DNA from: Chlorops oryzae | Lineage: Eukaryota > Arthropoda > Insecta > Diptera > Chloropidae | NCBI GenBank assembly: GCA_020466095.1 | Contig: CM035807.1 | Span: forward strand, 25,760,982-25,824,981 | DNA length: 64,000 nt | Reading direction: 5' to 3' | Shown here: piece by piece, positions 47,264 to 58,749 of the stretch | How the letters are laid out: every line of letters starts with the position of its first letter | How positions within the stretch are numbered: position 1 is the first letter of the stretch | The notes under the pieces: model-generated | What the model saw: the letters and a program-made list of their open reading frames with translations, nothing else | What the model was told of the DNA's origin: nothing | Databases searched by the model: none | Made by a program: the position numbers and the translations under genes

Positions 47264-47330
47264 GTCGAAACTCTCTATAAGACATTTCAAGGGACCGGAA
47301 GCAAAATTCGTTACAGGGAGAATTCGTCAT
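47264..47330 (+). mobile_element. Left end of a pogo/Tigger-like MITE
   Basis: TACAGTCGAAACTCTCTATA followed by AGACATTTCAAGGGACCGG and AATTCGT...GAATTCGTCATAAG has the layout of pogo/Tigger-type MITE ends (TA, CAGT, CTCTATAA, GGGACCG, AATTCGTTATA). CGACTG near 47428 may be the remains of the other end (CAGTCG inverted), without a TA beside it. Incomplete or decayed. Confidence 0.5.
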
Positions 47331-49068
47331 AAGAAAGAAAGGGCACTAAAAATGTAGCCTAAAAGCCTTGAGAAGATTTGCTATGGAGAGAAAAACGTTT
47401 TAGAGTTGGCTACAATGATTTTCGACTGAATGTAAATAGTAACCTGTATTGAGGTTAGATCCTTGAAAAGAAAATCCGGTTTCGGGGCTTTGGACAGGCG
47501 TCCCTCGTGCCTTGTCTCCTTGCTTGTCACCTCACTCAGCAACACTGCTCAGGATAATTCGTCAAAGAACTTTCAAAACTGTTTTTGTGTCCCCCGGGAG
47601 CTTTGTGAGTTTCGCCCTTTTTTGCGCCCACTTCCTGTCTCCAACGAATATCAATAGCCTCGCACACTTCACTACAAATGTCCGTCTGCGTGACTCCTGT
47701 TACAAACACTCCCCCTACTCTCCTGCATTCACTTTTTTTGTAATCGAAATTGTCGTGCGGGGCGTTTCTGATAATTTGCACATTTTCTGCCACTTAAAAT
47801 TGACAGCCTCTGCTATGAAATGCGAAAAATGTAATGAAAGAAAAAAAAGAGGCAGATTTTTTTTTTTCGATTTCTGTAAATTTCATTTTAACGCTTTATC
47901 ACGTGTTCAATAATCCAATGAAATTCTCACTCCGCACAGCGTTGCAACGTGTCGTATAATTGAATTTACGCCTCATTTGAATATGTCACTTCGATGGAAA
48001 AGGCAAATCCACTTCGGCCCCAGCTTCGATGTAATTGGATGTTTGGCAACCTGTTGAGATGCCAGCTTATAGATACATATGTGTGTAATTTTGTGTCGTT
48101 CTCGCGGAAAGACTCCCTTTGCCCCCTGCCCACACTGATATTAATCAATTTGAAAAGAGTGGATTAATTTGAAGTAAAAAAAAATTAAGTTCAATCTTAA
48201 AGCTTAAGGATGTTCATGCTTGTGAGCATCTGCTTGCGATATTATCGCTTTTTCGGAAAATATTAAACAAAAAACTTTGTCTACGTAGCACCTTTTTCAA
48301 TAACGCAACTCAGTCCGTCAGTGTCCCATGGTCCAAAGTATCTCTTTGCGAAAAATCTCTCGTATTATGGCAACTTCAGCATGAAGCAAAGCTAGACAAC
48401 AACAGCTGCTATCTGTGACATAAAGGGAAAAACACTTCAATGGTCAGCAAAATTTTCTGTTTTATCCGAAAAGGCGCAAAACTTCGCATATTAGCACGAC
48501 ATATGCTCCACGTGAATGGTCCAAAGGTATGCACGAAAGCGAAGGACGGAGGATATAGGTATGCGCTCGTTTATCTTCGAGCTTGCCAAACGGATGTCGT
48601 CGATATTGAACTTAGACGTTCAGTCGTTGTCTGCCGTCCTCATGTGATAATTTTTTTTTGCTTTTGTTTTTTTTTTGCTCTACAAGGATACCGACCATAT
48701 TGATGAGGTGGATCTCGGTACATGGGATGGGAAACTCCATGTTGAAATCGTGTCCAGTATGAACTTTATTGCTTTGCATGCATGCTTTTTCCGTTTACAG
48801 GACTCAAGTTGCGTATGATTTATGTTTTCAGTTGTAGTTCGAAATAGTCCATTAGGACTGGCTTACTCGAATTCATGGAGTAGTGTCATGGCAGGGGAAA
48901 GTGTAATACTTTGTTTCAATAAGTCGTGTTTTACATCGATGGATTATTGATGCTCCCTTTTTTTTTTAGTTTTTGATTGCAGAGAATTTCTGCAGCAGAA
49001 TCTGTGAAAGAGGTAGAAAAGCATACGTTTCGATTATTGTGTGTCGGATTTTCATAGACGAATTTACA
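47331..49068. other. Unassigned non-coding DNA
   Basis: No gene recognised. The frame at 47512-47913 (133 codons) has no motif and ends in T-run sequence. A run of T lies at about 48650-48676. Confidence 0.4.
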
Positions 49069-49298
49069 TACAGGGTGTCCAGGGAACTTTATGCATAGTT
49101 TTAATATGCGATACCTCATGTCAAAGGCTATGTTTTTTGTTTTTGCACCACTTGCCCTTTAAAAAACGATGATTTTTGTATGTATTTTTAAAATACTTAT
49201 AAAAAATACTTACCCCCTTATTCATACATAATCAAATTTTAAATTTAAAAATTTGTTTAAATTAAATTTTTGTATGGAAATATGACATTTAAACAATA

Positions 49299-49466
49299 GG
49301 GGTATTCACAAAGGCGTGTTCAAAACGTTGGAATGTCGGAAAATCGGAAAATTGCGAGATATTTAAAAATTTAAAAATATTTTCTGTGTCTTGCACAACT
49401 ATTTAAGCAGATAAAATATTCTGATTTTCCGACTTTACTATTTTCCGCCGCCTTTGTGAATACCCC
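49299..49466. mobile_element. 168-bp inner MITE unit 1, GGGGTATTCACAAAGGCG ends
   Basis: A perfect 18-base TIR (GGGGTATTCACAAAGGCG and its inverse), flanked by TA (49297-49298, 49467-49468). The inverted identity runs outward through AAACAATA, so the true end could lie a few bases further out. Confidence 0.65.
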
Positions 49467-49514
49467 TATTGTTTAAATTAAATTTTTGTATGGAACTATG
49501 ACATTTAAACAATA

Positions 49515-49812
49515 AGGGTGTTCACAAAGGCGTCGGAAAATAGTGTCTTAATATTGCCACCGTCTTAATTTAAGACTTGAATACGATTGAGAAAATTTAG
49601 GGTTATGTTTAAACAATTCAATTTAATAGGTGTGGAAAATTAAGATGTCTAATGACGTGTACTTTTAAGGAATTGATTTGAAATGTTAAAACTTGAAAAC
49701 CAAGTGATTTACAATTGATATTTAATACGTGCTCTGATGAAGTTTCTCACTGATCATTTAGATTTCGCAATTTTGCCACATTAAAACTTTAATATGCCTT
49801 TGTGAATACCCC
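49515..49812. mobile_element. 298-bp inner MITE unit 2, same ends, head-to-tail with unit 1
   Basis: Left end AGGGTGTTCACAAAGGCG and inverted right end GGGGTATTCACAAAGGCA, TA on both sides. The 60 bases before it (AAATTTTTGTATGGAACTAT...) repeat those before unit 1 almost exactly, which indicates tandem duplication rather than two independent insertions. Confidence 0.6.
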
Positions 49813-49939
49813 TAATGTTTAAATTTAAAATTTTGAATAAGGGGGTTGAAATTTTCACAAAATTTTCATTTTTCTATACAAAATTTGTCCTCTTCTAAAG
49901 TGATCAAAATTATGCATAAAGTTGCCTGGGCACCCTGTA

Positions 49940-50466
49940 TATTTACTAGGATGGGTTGATAAAATCGGTTGAAAATTGGATACTTTTCTCGAAAGGATAT
50001 CGATAGAATTGAACGATGTTAGGGTTTTCTGATGCTATCATTGTTGTTATATTTTCCAAGGCTCTCAAAATACTCCTTACTTTCAAATCTATTTTAAATC
50101 TTTATCTTCCAAGCCATTTTTTCATATTTCCGAAAGTATAGCGTTCATTGGGAAGCTGGTCAGCATAATATGGAGGAACGGGAAGCATTTCAAGGCGTAT
50201 CACGACCAGAATGGTCGTTTCAATTCTTAAAAAAAGTGCAGGATAATCAACCACGTGAAACACAAGACAAGATGAAGTTGCTTATTTTTCATCCTTCCTC
50301 TTTGGCATAAGTCAATTAAAATTGTAGCTTGCGTGTCCCAGAAAACTGTAGCTATAACTTTGCCTGCTAAAGGTACACCTGTATGATGGCTTTTTTGAAA
50401 ATATGAGACACGCTTCCTATCGGCGGAAAGAATAATTTGCGTCCAGCTCCATAAGTAGTTGCAGTG
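49940..50466. other. Unassigned sequence
   Basis: Nothing recognised; the 80-codon minus-strand frame at 50227-50469 has no motif. Confidence 0.4.
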
Positions 50467-50632
50467 CACTCTCTCCTGGCGGACACTCCTCTTAAGCGGA
50501 CACGCCTCTTAAAAGGACACTTTTTGGGGATACTCTAGTATTCGCTGCTTCTCAAATAGTTTCCTCTTAAGCGGACACCTCTGTTAAGCGGACCCATTTC
50601 TCGGTTCCGTGGGTGTCCGCTTAAGGGAGAGT
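50467..50632. mobile_element. ~166-bp MITE with ACTCTC..CTTAAGCGGACAC ends (pogo-like)
   Basis: The left end reads CACTCTCTCCTGGCGGACAC and the inverted right end ACTCTCCCTTAAGCGGACAC. CTTAAGCGGACAC recurs twice more inside, and a GGTTCCG motif lies near the right end. The layout (ACTCTC, then repeated GCGGAC, then a CCG core) resembles pogo/Tigger MITEs. The target duplication is not clear. A truncated relative lies at 28278-28363. Confidence 0.65.
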
Positions 50633-53187
50633 ACATTTTAAACTCTTTTTATAATCATGATGGTTCTTGACAGTCCATCGATGAGTCTTAAATTTAAATT
50701 TTTAAATATTTATTTTTAAAGCAAACTCCGATCCGAGACACAAACTTTTTGCTTTTATACTTTTCCGTTTGGTCTTGATTCCTTGGACATTTTAAAATCC
50801 TCAAAGACATCGGCAGACTGCCATTCGAACTCCTCCTTTTTAAAATACCTTTCTTACGTTTATTCGCTACAGAAAATGCAATAACGAATGCTTTACGATC
50901 TCCACAAAATACTTTGAACGAATAATTCCCGCACAGTCCAAGGAACTGGTCATTAGCCCTCTACAGGACTGTAGAGTGTAATTTTCGATGTGTATCTGAT
51001 TGAAAATGCAAGTGCCCCGTGATAAAGAGTCGTCCACGTTCAGCGCTTGACTTTTGTCCTTGGTGCAGTGTGGTAAGTCGAATAAAACGAAATTAAGTTA
51101 CCATTATGTGAAATCGTCTGGAAAACTGTGCAAGAAGCACAATTTCCTTTTTGCAAGGTACTAAAATAGAAAATTATTGTACAATTTAATGTCACAGACG
51201 CCATGCTATGCCACGGTGACTTTTACTCTGCTTGTTATTTTATCTAATTTTTTTTTTTTTTTGGCTAGTGACGTAAGTTTCGACGCTCACAGTTGGCAGC
51301 TCTCTTTCCAACTATTTATTTTCATTAACATGATTTTACAATTAAAATATCATGCATACTCAATTAATTATATGCTCAATCTTTTGAAAATCCATCATGA
51401 AAACAATTACCGAAGCAGCTACCTTCCTCCGAGACTCAGACTGCGACTGACACGGAGACTGTGACTTGTGACTGTATTTGTGATGTTGCTGTGACAAAAA
51501 ACCGAACAGAAAAATGAAAACAAAAGACTATTTTTGCGTCGCCGAAATTACAGCATCTTTTTCGGTGGTCTTCTTGCCATAAGGTGATACCTATTTACAT
51601 AAGCATCAGATAAGAATTGCGAAGGAAGCGTATTCCGCGCACTCATTAATCTTCATAAAGTTAAAAAGACGACAATTTCATTAAGTATTCAAATTGATTT
51701 CTAATGTCAACAAATCAAAAAGTACCGAGGTTGAGGCGGTCGGGTGGTTCACTTAACGTTTCGAAGAGTCATCGCTTAATGCGGAGGGTAGTTTGTTGTT
51801 TTATCGCAGCTCATCGCCAAGAAGTATGAAATAATCTTTTCGCCTTCGTCATGCCATGACAAACAGTTTCAAAGGATTGCGCTTCAGAAGCAGACACGCT
51901 TTAAACAAAAAAAAAATACTTGTTCAGTTCTTTAAGCACCTCTTGTCGGCAAACTGCGCTTAAGCAATTGCACTTTTGACCGCACGAGCATTCTGTGGTA
52001 AATAATTTAATTAACTGTCACTAACCATAATGGGCTGCAGTTGTCGCTGCAACCATTTGCAACAGAAAAGCACTTAATGCATTAATGCAGCATGCTTTGT
52101 TGAAATCAAAGCCAACCACAATTGGCGATAACTACCTAAATTAAGGATCCATGAAACTTTAACATTAAGCCTCTTAGAACGGCCACGCCCACATGTCTTC
52201 GTCATATGTGTTTTGTTTCGGTCTCACCTTGCGATCCGTGTCGCCTGCCTTTGACTTTAATTGACTCACAAATCAGCCAAGTATGCATTGCATACCGCAC
52301 AAATTGTGGGCTGTAATTAGAGCTAAGCACACCATCCATGGAGCTGGGGCAACGGAGCTGTTCTAGCGTGTTTGTGGTAATTTATTATGTGGCAATGTCG
52401 CGTTGCTGCGATCTAAAACAAAAGCTGCCTACTTTTGGCATCCTCGTAAGACCCACCTGCCATCATCGTCGCGTTCGAGAAGAGTAGGTGTTGAGAGTTA
52501 AGTCTTCTTAATGCTTATGATAATTATGATGCTAATGAGTGGCATTGCCGACAGACGGGCCTTAATTATGTAAGTTTTTGTCTGAGCTTTGGGGCGTGTT
52601 GCGTTCTGCGTTGGCAGCTGAGGCGATGGAATATTTTGAGGCTTGGTACAATCCATATGGAAAGAGGGTTAAATTGGGAGTGGAGGTGTAATTCAGATGA
52701 GAGAGACAGGATTTTTTTCAGAAAGCTATGACTCTTCTTCTATTCGGGTACTGAAAGATATGGAGAAGAAAAAAAAAAAAATCGGAAAAAATTCTAAGTA
52801 TTTAATTTAGAAATCCTGGATGCCAGTAATCCGTATAGCATCCGTCCATCGATTCAATTTTGATAGAAAAGCATTTTTTCTTTAAGGATCTGGAAGCTCA
52901 AAAGCAATTGTGACTGTCAATAGATTTAAAAATTATATCCCTCTTAAAGCATATCTTCCCAAACCTAATTTCTGTTCGACTCTTTTCAATATTGTTCCCC
53001 TTTTTCTTCAATCTTTGGCTTTCACTCCGCATAGGCGTTATCCTAGAGTACAGTGAAGCAATAAACTTTAAGAAACTTAAGCAAAGAATAAAAAAAAATT
53101 CCTCATGCAATCAAAGAAATTGATTCATTAAATAGGACACAAAGTTTTTTTCGTTAAAAAAGTTATGACCATTATTAATATGCCCAT
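50633..53187. other. Unassigned DNA, partly regulatory-looking
   Basis: No gene recognised. The stretch 51960-52570 has balanced composition, few homopolymers and many homeodomain-like ATTA/TAAT words with CATTAATG, ATAATTATGATGCTAAT and TTGACTTTAATTGACTC words. It looks like conserved fly non-coding DNA, but conservation cannot be tested here. Confidence 0.25.
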
Positions 53188-53189
53188 TA

Positions 53190-53668
53190 GGGTGTCCCAA
53201 AAAATTTTTTTGCTTTGCACTATAGGAGTAAAATCCTTATTTATTTTAATAAATTACAAAGAAATTCGTATTCTTTGAAATTGCATCACTACTTTTAAAC
53301 ATTTTCATATAAAATTAGGAATTTATGAGGCCTCCTTTTTGTGACGCCAATTTTGTTGATAAATATCGCTTTTAAAGACGCCTAAATAGCCTATGAAGGT
53401 AGAATATTTTGTAGTTTTTGTAAGTGAGAACAAGGATTAGATACTTTTCCATCGACTAGTACCAAAAAATCCTGAAAAACATTGCTAATAAAGCAGCTTA
53501 CTAAACAAATTTGGAAAAGCGGTGCTTTTTAGGAAAATCCGCTTAGCGAAACCTCGAAACTTTTTACGAAAAATTAAAAAAAAATCTCAAAAATACTTTG
53601 ACCCATAAGCTTTCAGAAAGCTTTTGTTCAACTATGAAATTTGAAAAAAAAGTTTTTTTGGGACACCC
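53190..53668. mobile_element. 479-bp MITE with GGGTGTCCCAAAAAAA ends, TA-flanked
   Basis: Left GGGTGTCCCAAAAAATTTTT and inverted right GGGTGTCCCAAAAAAACTTT, flanked by TA (53188-53189, 53669-53670). GGGTGTCCCA is a frequent Tc1/mariner-type tip. The AT-rich interior has no reading frame. Confidence 0.8.
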
Positions 53669-53670
53669 TA

Positions 53671-56447
53671 ATAGCCATAGCCTTAAATAAAAAAGAAATA
53701 AAAAAGTTGTGCCATCATATTATTCATATAAATAAGCTGTAATGAATCAAAGGTCGAAAAATTTTATACGAAACAGAATTTTACGATCGGAAATAATACT
53801 TAAGCGGGACACTCAAACAAGTGACCATGGCATTCACATTTCTCGAAATCAAAATCACGGTTAAGGTGACCATATCGGCTGCAAGTACATACACTATGGT
53901 GTCCACTGCCACCCACCGAGTGTTTTTCTTGACTTTCGCTTTCCGTGTTTCCACAAGTTGCCAAGAAATGCGAAACTCCTTTCGTTTTCACTTTCAATTT
54001 TTTCTGTTGCTTCGGATTATTTTTTGGTTTATTTCGTGCTTTTATTTTGATGACATATTATTTTGCTACGCGACGTGTGCCCTTCAGATGGAAGAGATGA
54101 AACATCATCAGCGATTCCTAATAGACACAGGAGAAACCATTTTGCCTACTTCCCAACGGTATAAGTATAGACCATACAAATATGGCGTCCGACTGGCGCC
54201 GCTGTCTCCGCTGAAATTGAAAAACTTAAGCGCAAGGAACGATAAAGATGACGACGTTGGCGCGATACGATGAAGTATGGGAGGTCCTAATAATAATAAA
54301 TAATTGGTTTCGTGGGTTGCTGCAAAAGCTACAAGAGGTACGTTAACTCAAAGACGACTGGCTTTGCGAATATTCTCGCTCTCTCGAACGATATAAAGTT
54401 TCTTATATTTTAATCTTGTCAACGGAAGTGATTGGATCAATTTATGCTAATAAGATTTTGATTTACTTTTTTATTGCGATAGAAAAAATCTTTTCATCAG
54501 TTCCAATGTACTTATTTTTTTCTTCTAAGGCCATTTATTAGAGCAACAAAGTTTTACAACGAAAAGTGGATTAAATGATTTTGTTCAAGTTTCAAGTTTA
54601 AAATCCTTCGATGGGGCCAGCTTAACAGCGAGCTGTTCGTTTACAGTTGGGATAACATTTTCGGAGATTTTTCGGAGTCATGCTCTATTAGGGGCGAGCC
54701 TTTTTCTTTAAGCATCGTTTGATTTGAGTTTTAACAGAAATTCTTAAGAAATTCATGGAAAGAACTATGTGAACATAGAATATCTAAAAAAAATTGACTT
54801 TTTATAGATAATTTAATTGTTTTTGTTAATATTGCAAACTTTTCGATTTTCTGTTGCCACTGCGCTTGCGTCAATTTTCATTATTTTCTCATTAAGGCAA
54901 GCTCTCATGAAATAGGTGGCTGTACGTTGCTCTAACATAACATTCGTCCTTACCTCAGCCACCTGACACTACGGTAGGTGCCATTAGCATTCCTGTTCCG
55001 CACGTATTGTTTCATATTTTATGCTTCACGGCTTTTCCGACGTTTTCCGGGTTGATGTTAGCAGTGAACTTTAAATACTTCGACTCTCATTCGTCGGATA
55101 TATCTGGTTTTTTTTTATGGTGAGGGTTAAAATGTTGGTTATATGTGCATATTTGATATATTGCTTACACCTGATGTCTCTCTCTCTTTCAACTTTTTGA
55201 CCACATAATGGTTGTTGTCTGTATCTCTATCTCTCGTTCTCTCTCTCTTTCTGGCTGTAGGACGTCTCTGGCTTTTAGTTTATGCAATTGCGGCTTCTTT
55301 CCTTATTGCATCGTGTTTTATTATGTTTTTATTTTGGTTTCATAGGTGCGCCTGGCAGAAAGCCAAACCCCCTTTTTTGAACAAATGAGCTGAAAAAGCG
55401 AATAGTTGGAAGTATATGCCAAATATATGTACATATACCTTTATTTGTTATTATTTTGCAGCATTTAAAACAGAGTATAAGCCAAGATTTTCTTTCCAAT
55501 TTACTAATATTTATAGGTGCCTCAGCATTCATTCATCCTTGCTTAAAATCATCATTTTCGATGGAGCTCAGTTACCCTTTTTCTATGACATAATTCATCT
55601 TCTCTAGTATATTTATATGAGATACGATGTTGAAAATTTAATTATTCTCGCAAGTTAAGTTAGGTACTTTAAGCCAAAGGGGTAGGGGAATTTGAATAAC
55701 CTCGAAATTCCGCTTGAGAAATGAATTTTCTGAATTAAATTGCTCGTTGATAAATAAGATTTTGAGTATTTTCATATATAAGAAGAAATGTTGTTGTTTC
55801 GTTTAATTACTTTCTCAAATATTGATTTTTAAAAAGAGTCCAAATATTTTAGAATGGAAAACTGTTTCCCCGAAGGAAATAAGATTCCGTAATGCTGCCG
55901 TTGTGTACTTTTGAGCAGTACAGTCCTGCAAATCTATAAATACACTTCAAACAAAGATATTCGCTATAAAATGCGTTATATTTATTCCATTTTCCAAAAA
56001 TCTTGTTGTCATCGGCATTTTAAATTCTTTAAATGGAAATATATTTGACATTTCATGTTCGAACATGTTCGGAAATGGTGCTGCCATAATTTGAGTTTTC
56101 ACTCTCAATTTGTATTTACCGGGATCTGAATCACATCTAGTTCAATTCCCCGGCAATATAAATCCACAGGGATTTGATTTCCCGGATAAAACACTCATAT
56201 ACCTGATTGTCTGAAAATGTGAAGTGAATTTGTCAAATACTTTTCGAGTTATTCGACAATTAATATAGGGCTCTCGTTCGCTCCAGAACGCGATTGTTAA
56301 ACTAATTTTTCGAAAACTTGTTCATATTATCTAGGTTGTTCACACTATCGAGGCTCTATCCGGGGTTCACACTATTCAGACTTGATTGTTATTTTTATAA
56401 TAATTTCCTTTCGTCCCTAGATCAGTTCCTTTAAACTAGAATTATTA
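53671..56447. other. Unassigned non-coding DNA
   Basis: No gene recognised. The 150-codon frame at 53821-54273 has a hydrophobic middle from T-rich DNA and no family motif. The opposite strand at 53997-53800 gives a short Cys-rich peptide without a recognisable zinc-finger spacing. At about 56100-56190 short CCGGGAT/ATCCCGG-type words form a loose inverted pair. Confidence 0.35.
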
Positions 56448-56680
56448 TTTTAAACTAGAAGTCCCGGCGAACTTCATTCCGCCTTCGAAGAATCAAATGT
56501 GTTAAAAATGTGTTTATTTAAGACATGTTATTAAAAAGCTCCAAAATTAAACGTGTTTCTCTACTATGCTATGTATGTATTACATTGTAATCCTTCCCCT
56601 TGAATCACTCTATCTATTCAAAAAACGGAATCAAAATCCATTGCGTAGTTTTAAAGGATCTAATCGTACTTGGTAATGAT
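56448..56680 (+). repeat. Insect interspersed repeat fragment (class unknown)
   Basis: Two blocks recall a repeat I associate with many insect genomes: CCCGGCGAACTTCATTCCGC near 56463, and about 165 bases on, ATCAAAATCCATTGCGTAGT followed by TTTAAAGGATCTAA near 56630. Their order and spacing match that memory. I cannot state its class and the boundaries are approximate. Confidence 0.4.
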
Positions 56681-58026
56681 GCTTTAAAACGGTGCCTTTA
56701 ATTTAGAATGTTGCATTTTTGTATTAAATTAACAAAAAAATTCTATTTCAAAATCCGCAAAAATATTTTCTAAAATTGTCGTTGCCTCTTGTTGAGTACA
56801 CTAAAGTATACCAATAAGATAAATCTACGCATTTCATAAACAGCTGACCTCAGCTTAAGGTTTTTGCGAATGAACAACAACAACAAGAACATCATTTGTA
56901 ATTGAACCTAATCCACCTGTGGTTTCACATAAGCCTCTCGAGAGTGATCAACAAGTTCAATTCTCCGACTACTCGTGCCAATTAAGTTTCACGCACTTAT
57001 GCTGCCACATTTGCATTTCATTTCACGTATTTTGGAAGCCAATTATCCAACCGAAAGTGAGAGTACACACGCACATATGCACACACTCACACGACCACGA
57101 ACACATATTGCCAGTACATGTTAATGAATTACATTGAGTTACGTTGTTTTTGTTGCTAGTTTCAAGTGTTTACTTTGGAAGCCACACATACATACGCTTA
57201 GCATACGAAAGTGAACCTCTAAACGGCATACAATATTAATGTAATCCTTCCGCCTAAAATAAAGTGATACAACCGCAAACAAGGCAAACACATTTAAATA
57301 TCCGTACGCTCACACACACACACACACACACGCAGCCATGTATGAAGTATAAACAAAACACTTGAGGTATACTTGAAGGCGCTAACGCTTTGCTGATGCT
57401 TAATTTAATTGCTTTTCGTTAGTGTTGAAAGCTTGAATGTACGAGAAAATTAATTCATGACGCGCGACACTTGAGGTAAAATAATTCGAAAATTGGGAAT
57501 AATGTCTCACAAGTATGTAGAAGAAGCACTAAACTAGCGCCTTTAACACGAGCACAAACGACCGAACGAGCGAACGAACGTGGAGCACACTTGCTTTCTC
57601 GATTTAAGGCGAGAAGGACTTTGAAGGCTTTTGTCAGCGAATGCTGTGTTCACTTCTACGGAGCAAGCAAAAAGGCGTAGACATGAGGCGGCACAGGCAC
57701 AGGCTCACCAACACACACAAACAAACACATGCATGTATGCATTTGCTTTTGAAGTGTCAACAAGGATGTTATCTGTCATTCAATCTTTCACTTTTGTCAG
57801 CAGTAAAACAATGGCCTCTTAATTACGTCACAACGTGTTGTGGCTTCGTTGGGTTTCTATTGAGTGAGAGAGCATACAACGCCTTGGCTTGGCATAGTTT
57901 GCAGCGCTCTTGAGAAGTTCCTATTTTTCCATATTACAAAAAATTTATTTTTCTTCAAAAGAATTTTTCTTTTATGTTCATAATTTAAAAAAAAGCTCAT
58001 ACCGTTGTTTACCTTTTGCTATGTAC
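56681..58026. other. Unassigned DNA with CA microsatellites
   Basis: CA-rich stretches at about 57060-57090 and (CA)n at 57309-57332. No gene recognised; frames near 57.63-57.91 kb cross CA-rich DNA and have no motif. Confidence 0.45.
57309..57332 (+). repeat. (CA)n microsatellite
   Basis: About 11 CA units, ending in CGCAG. Confidence 0.85.
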
Positions 58027-58027
58027 A

Positions 58028-58100
58028 GTGGATCCGCGATAACTCAAACTAATTAAAACCGGCCTTGTTTCATATATCGAATTTGTTCAATAGTATATAT
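58028..58100 (+). mobile_element. Left end of a pogo/Tigger-like element
   Basis: TACAGTGGATCCGCGATAAC followed by TCAAACTAATTAAAACCGG and ATATCGAATTTGTTC resembles pogo/Tigger-type ends with GATAACTCAAAC. Only one end is seen, directly before the dipteran-type repeat. Confidence 0.4.
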
Positions 58101-58171
58101 TTGATGTTATACCCGACACACTTTGTATCGAGGGTATACTGCGGTTGTGTGTGCCATACAATATGTATGTA

Positions 58172-58747
58172 CAGTAAGGTGGATCGATTTTGTAACCTCC
58201 AATTTCCCTAGCAGAATATTATTCTGTTGCCCATACTTAATAATTATGCCAAAGAAACTATAGTAAAAATGTGAATTTTAACCTTCCTCTTTTGCCAACA
58301 AAGGTTTTTCATGCTATATTCGACTTATTTTGGTCATCATTGTTGGTGAAAACATCTCAAAAAGCAGAGAAACAATCACTTCAACGTCCCTCAAAACTCG
58401 AGCCATTGAAAATTTTTTATATTTTCTTTAATAACTATCTTAAAATGGCCAATTTATGAAGATTTTTCAAGAAAATTTTATAATTTCTCATGCCTAAAGT
58501 TATGCTAAGAACCAAAATAAGAAACATTCAATTTAAAAACATTTTTGAATAGGTAGAAATTTCAATAATTTGTAGCATACTTTTAGGCATATTTAAGATG
58601 GACCTTCTTTTTAAAAAGCCGAAGAAAAAATTCGGGTTTGACCTATGGTTCCCTGGGCATTTTTTCTCCAAAAAAGTTGTAGAATCTTATTTCACTAGGG
58701 CAATTTTCATTTTTTTTTTTTGTCGAACAAAACGATCCGTCTTAATG
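58172..58747. mobile_element. 576-bp TA-flanked MITE, CAGTAAGGTGGATCG ends
   Basis: The left end CAGTAAGGTGGATCGATTTT and inverted right end CATTAAGACGGATCGTTTTG match at about 17 of 20 positions. TA flanks at 58170-58171 and 58748-58749. Mariner-like in duplication. The interior frame at 58271-58459 has no motif. Confidence 0.7.
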
Positions 58748-58749
58748 TA

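Larger units (their letters stand above)
49213..49845. repeat. Inner inverted-repeat unit with CCCCCTTATTCA ends
   Basis: CCCCCTTATTCATAC at the left and the inverse CCCCCTTATTCAAAA at the right, each followed by AAATTTTAAATTTAAA. TA precedes the left end but TT follows the right, so the target duplication is not clean. It lies wholly inside the 867-bp element and encloses the two inner MITE units. Confidence 0.6.
49071..49937. mobile_element. 867-bp TIR element, CAGGGTGYCC ends, TA-flanked
   Basis: The left end begins CAGGGTGTCCAGGGAACTTT and the inverted right end CAGGGTGCCCAGGCAACTTT, both continuing ATGCATA (about 36 bases with few mismatches). TA stands on each side (49069-49070, 49938-49939). 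CAGGGTG tips with TA duplication suggest the Tc1/mariner superfamily. There is no transposase frame; the interior is a set of nested inverted repeats listed separately. Confidence 0.85.

Noticed and set aside
53800..53997. Cys/His-rich 65-codon minus-strand frame (CTCSRYGHLN, KCECHGHLFEC)
   Set aside because: Cys spacing does not fit a zinc-finger class I know and the opposite strand is open too; treated as chance.
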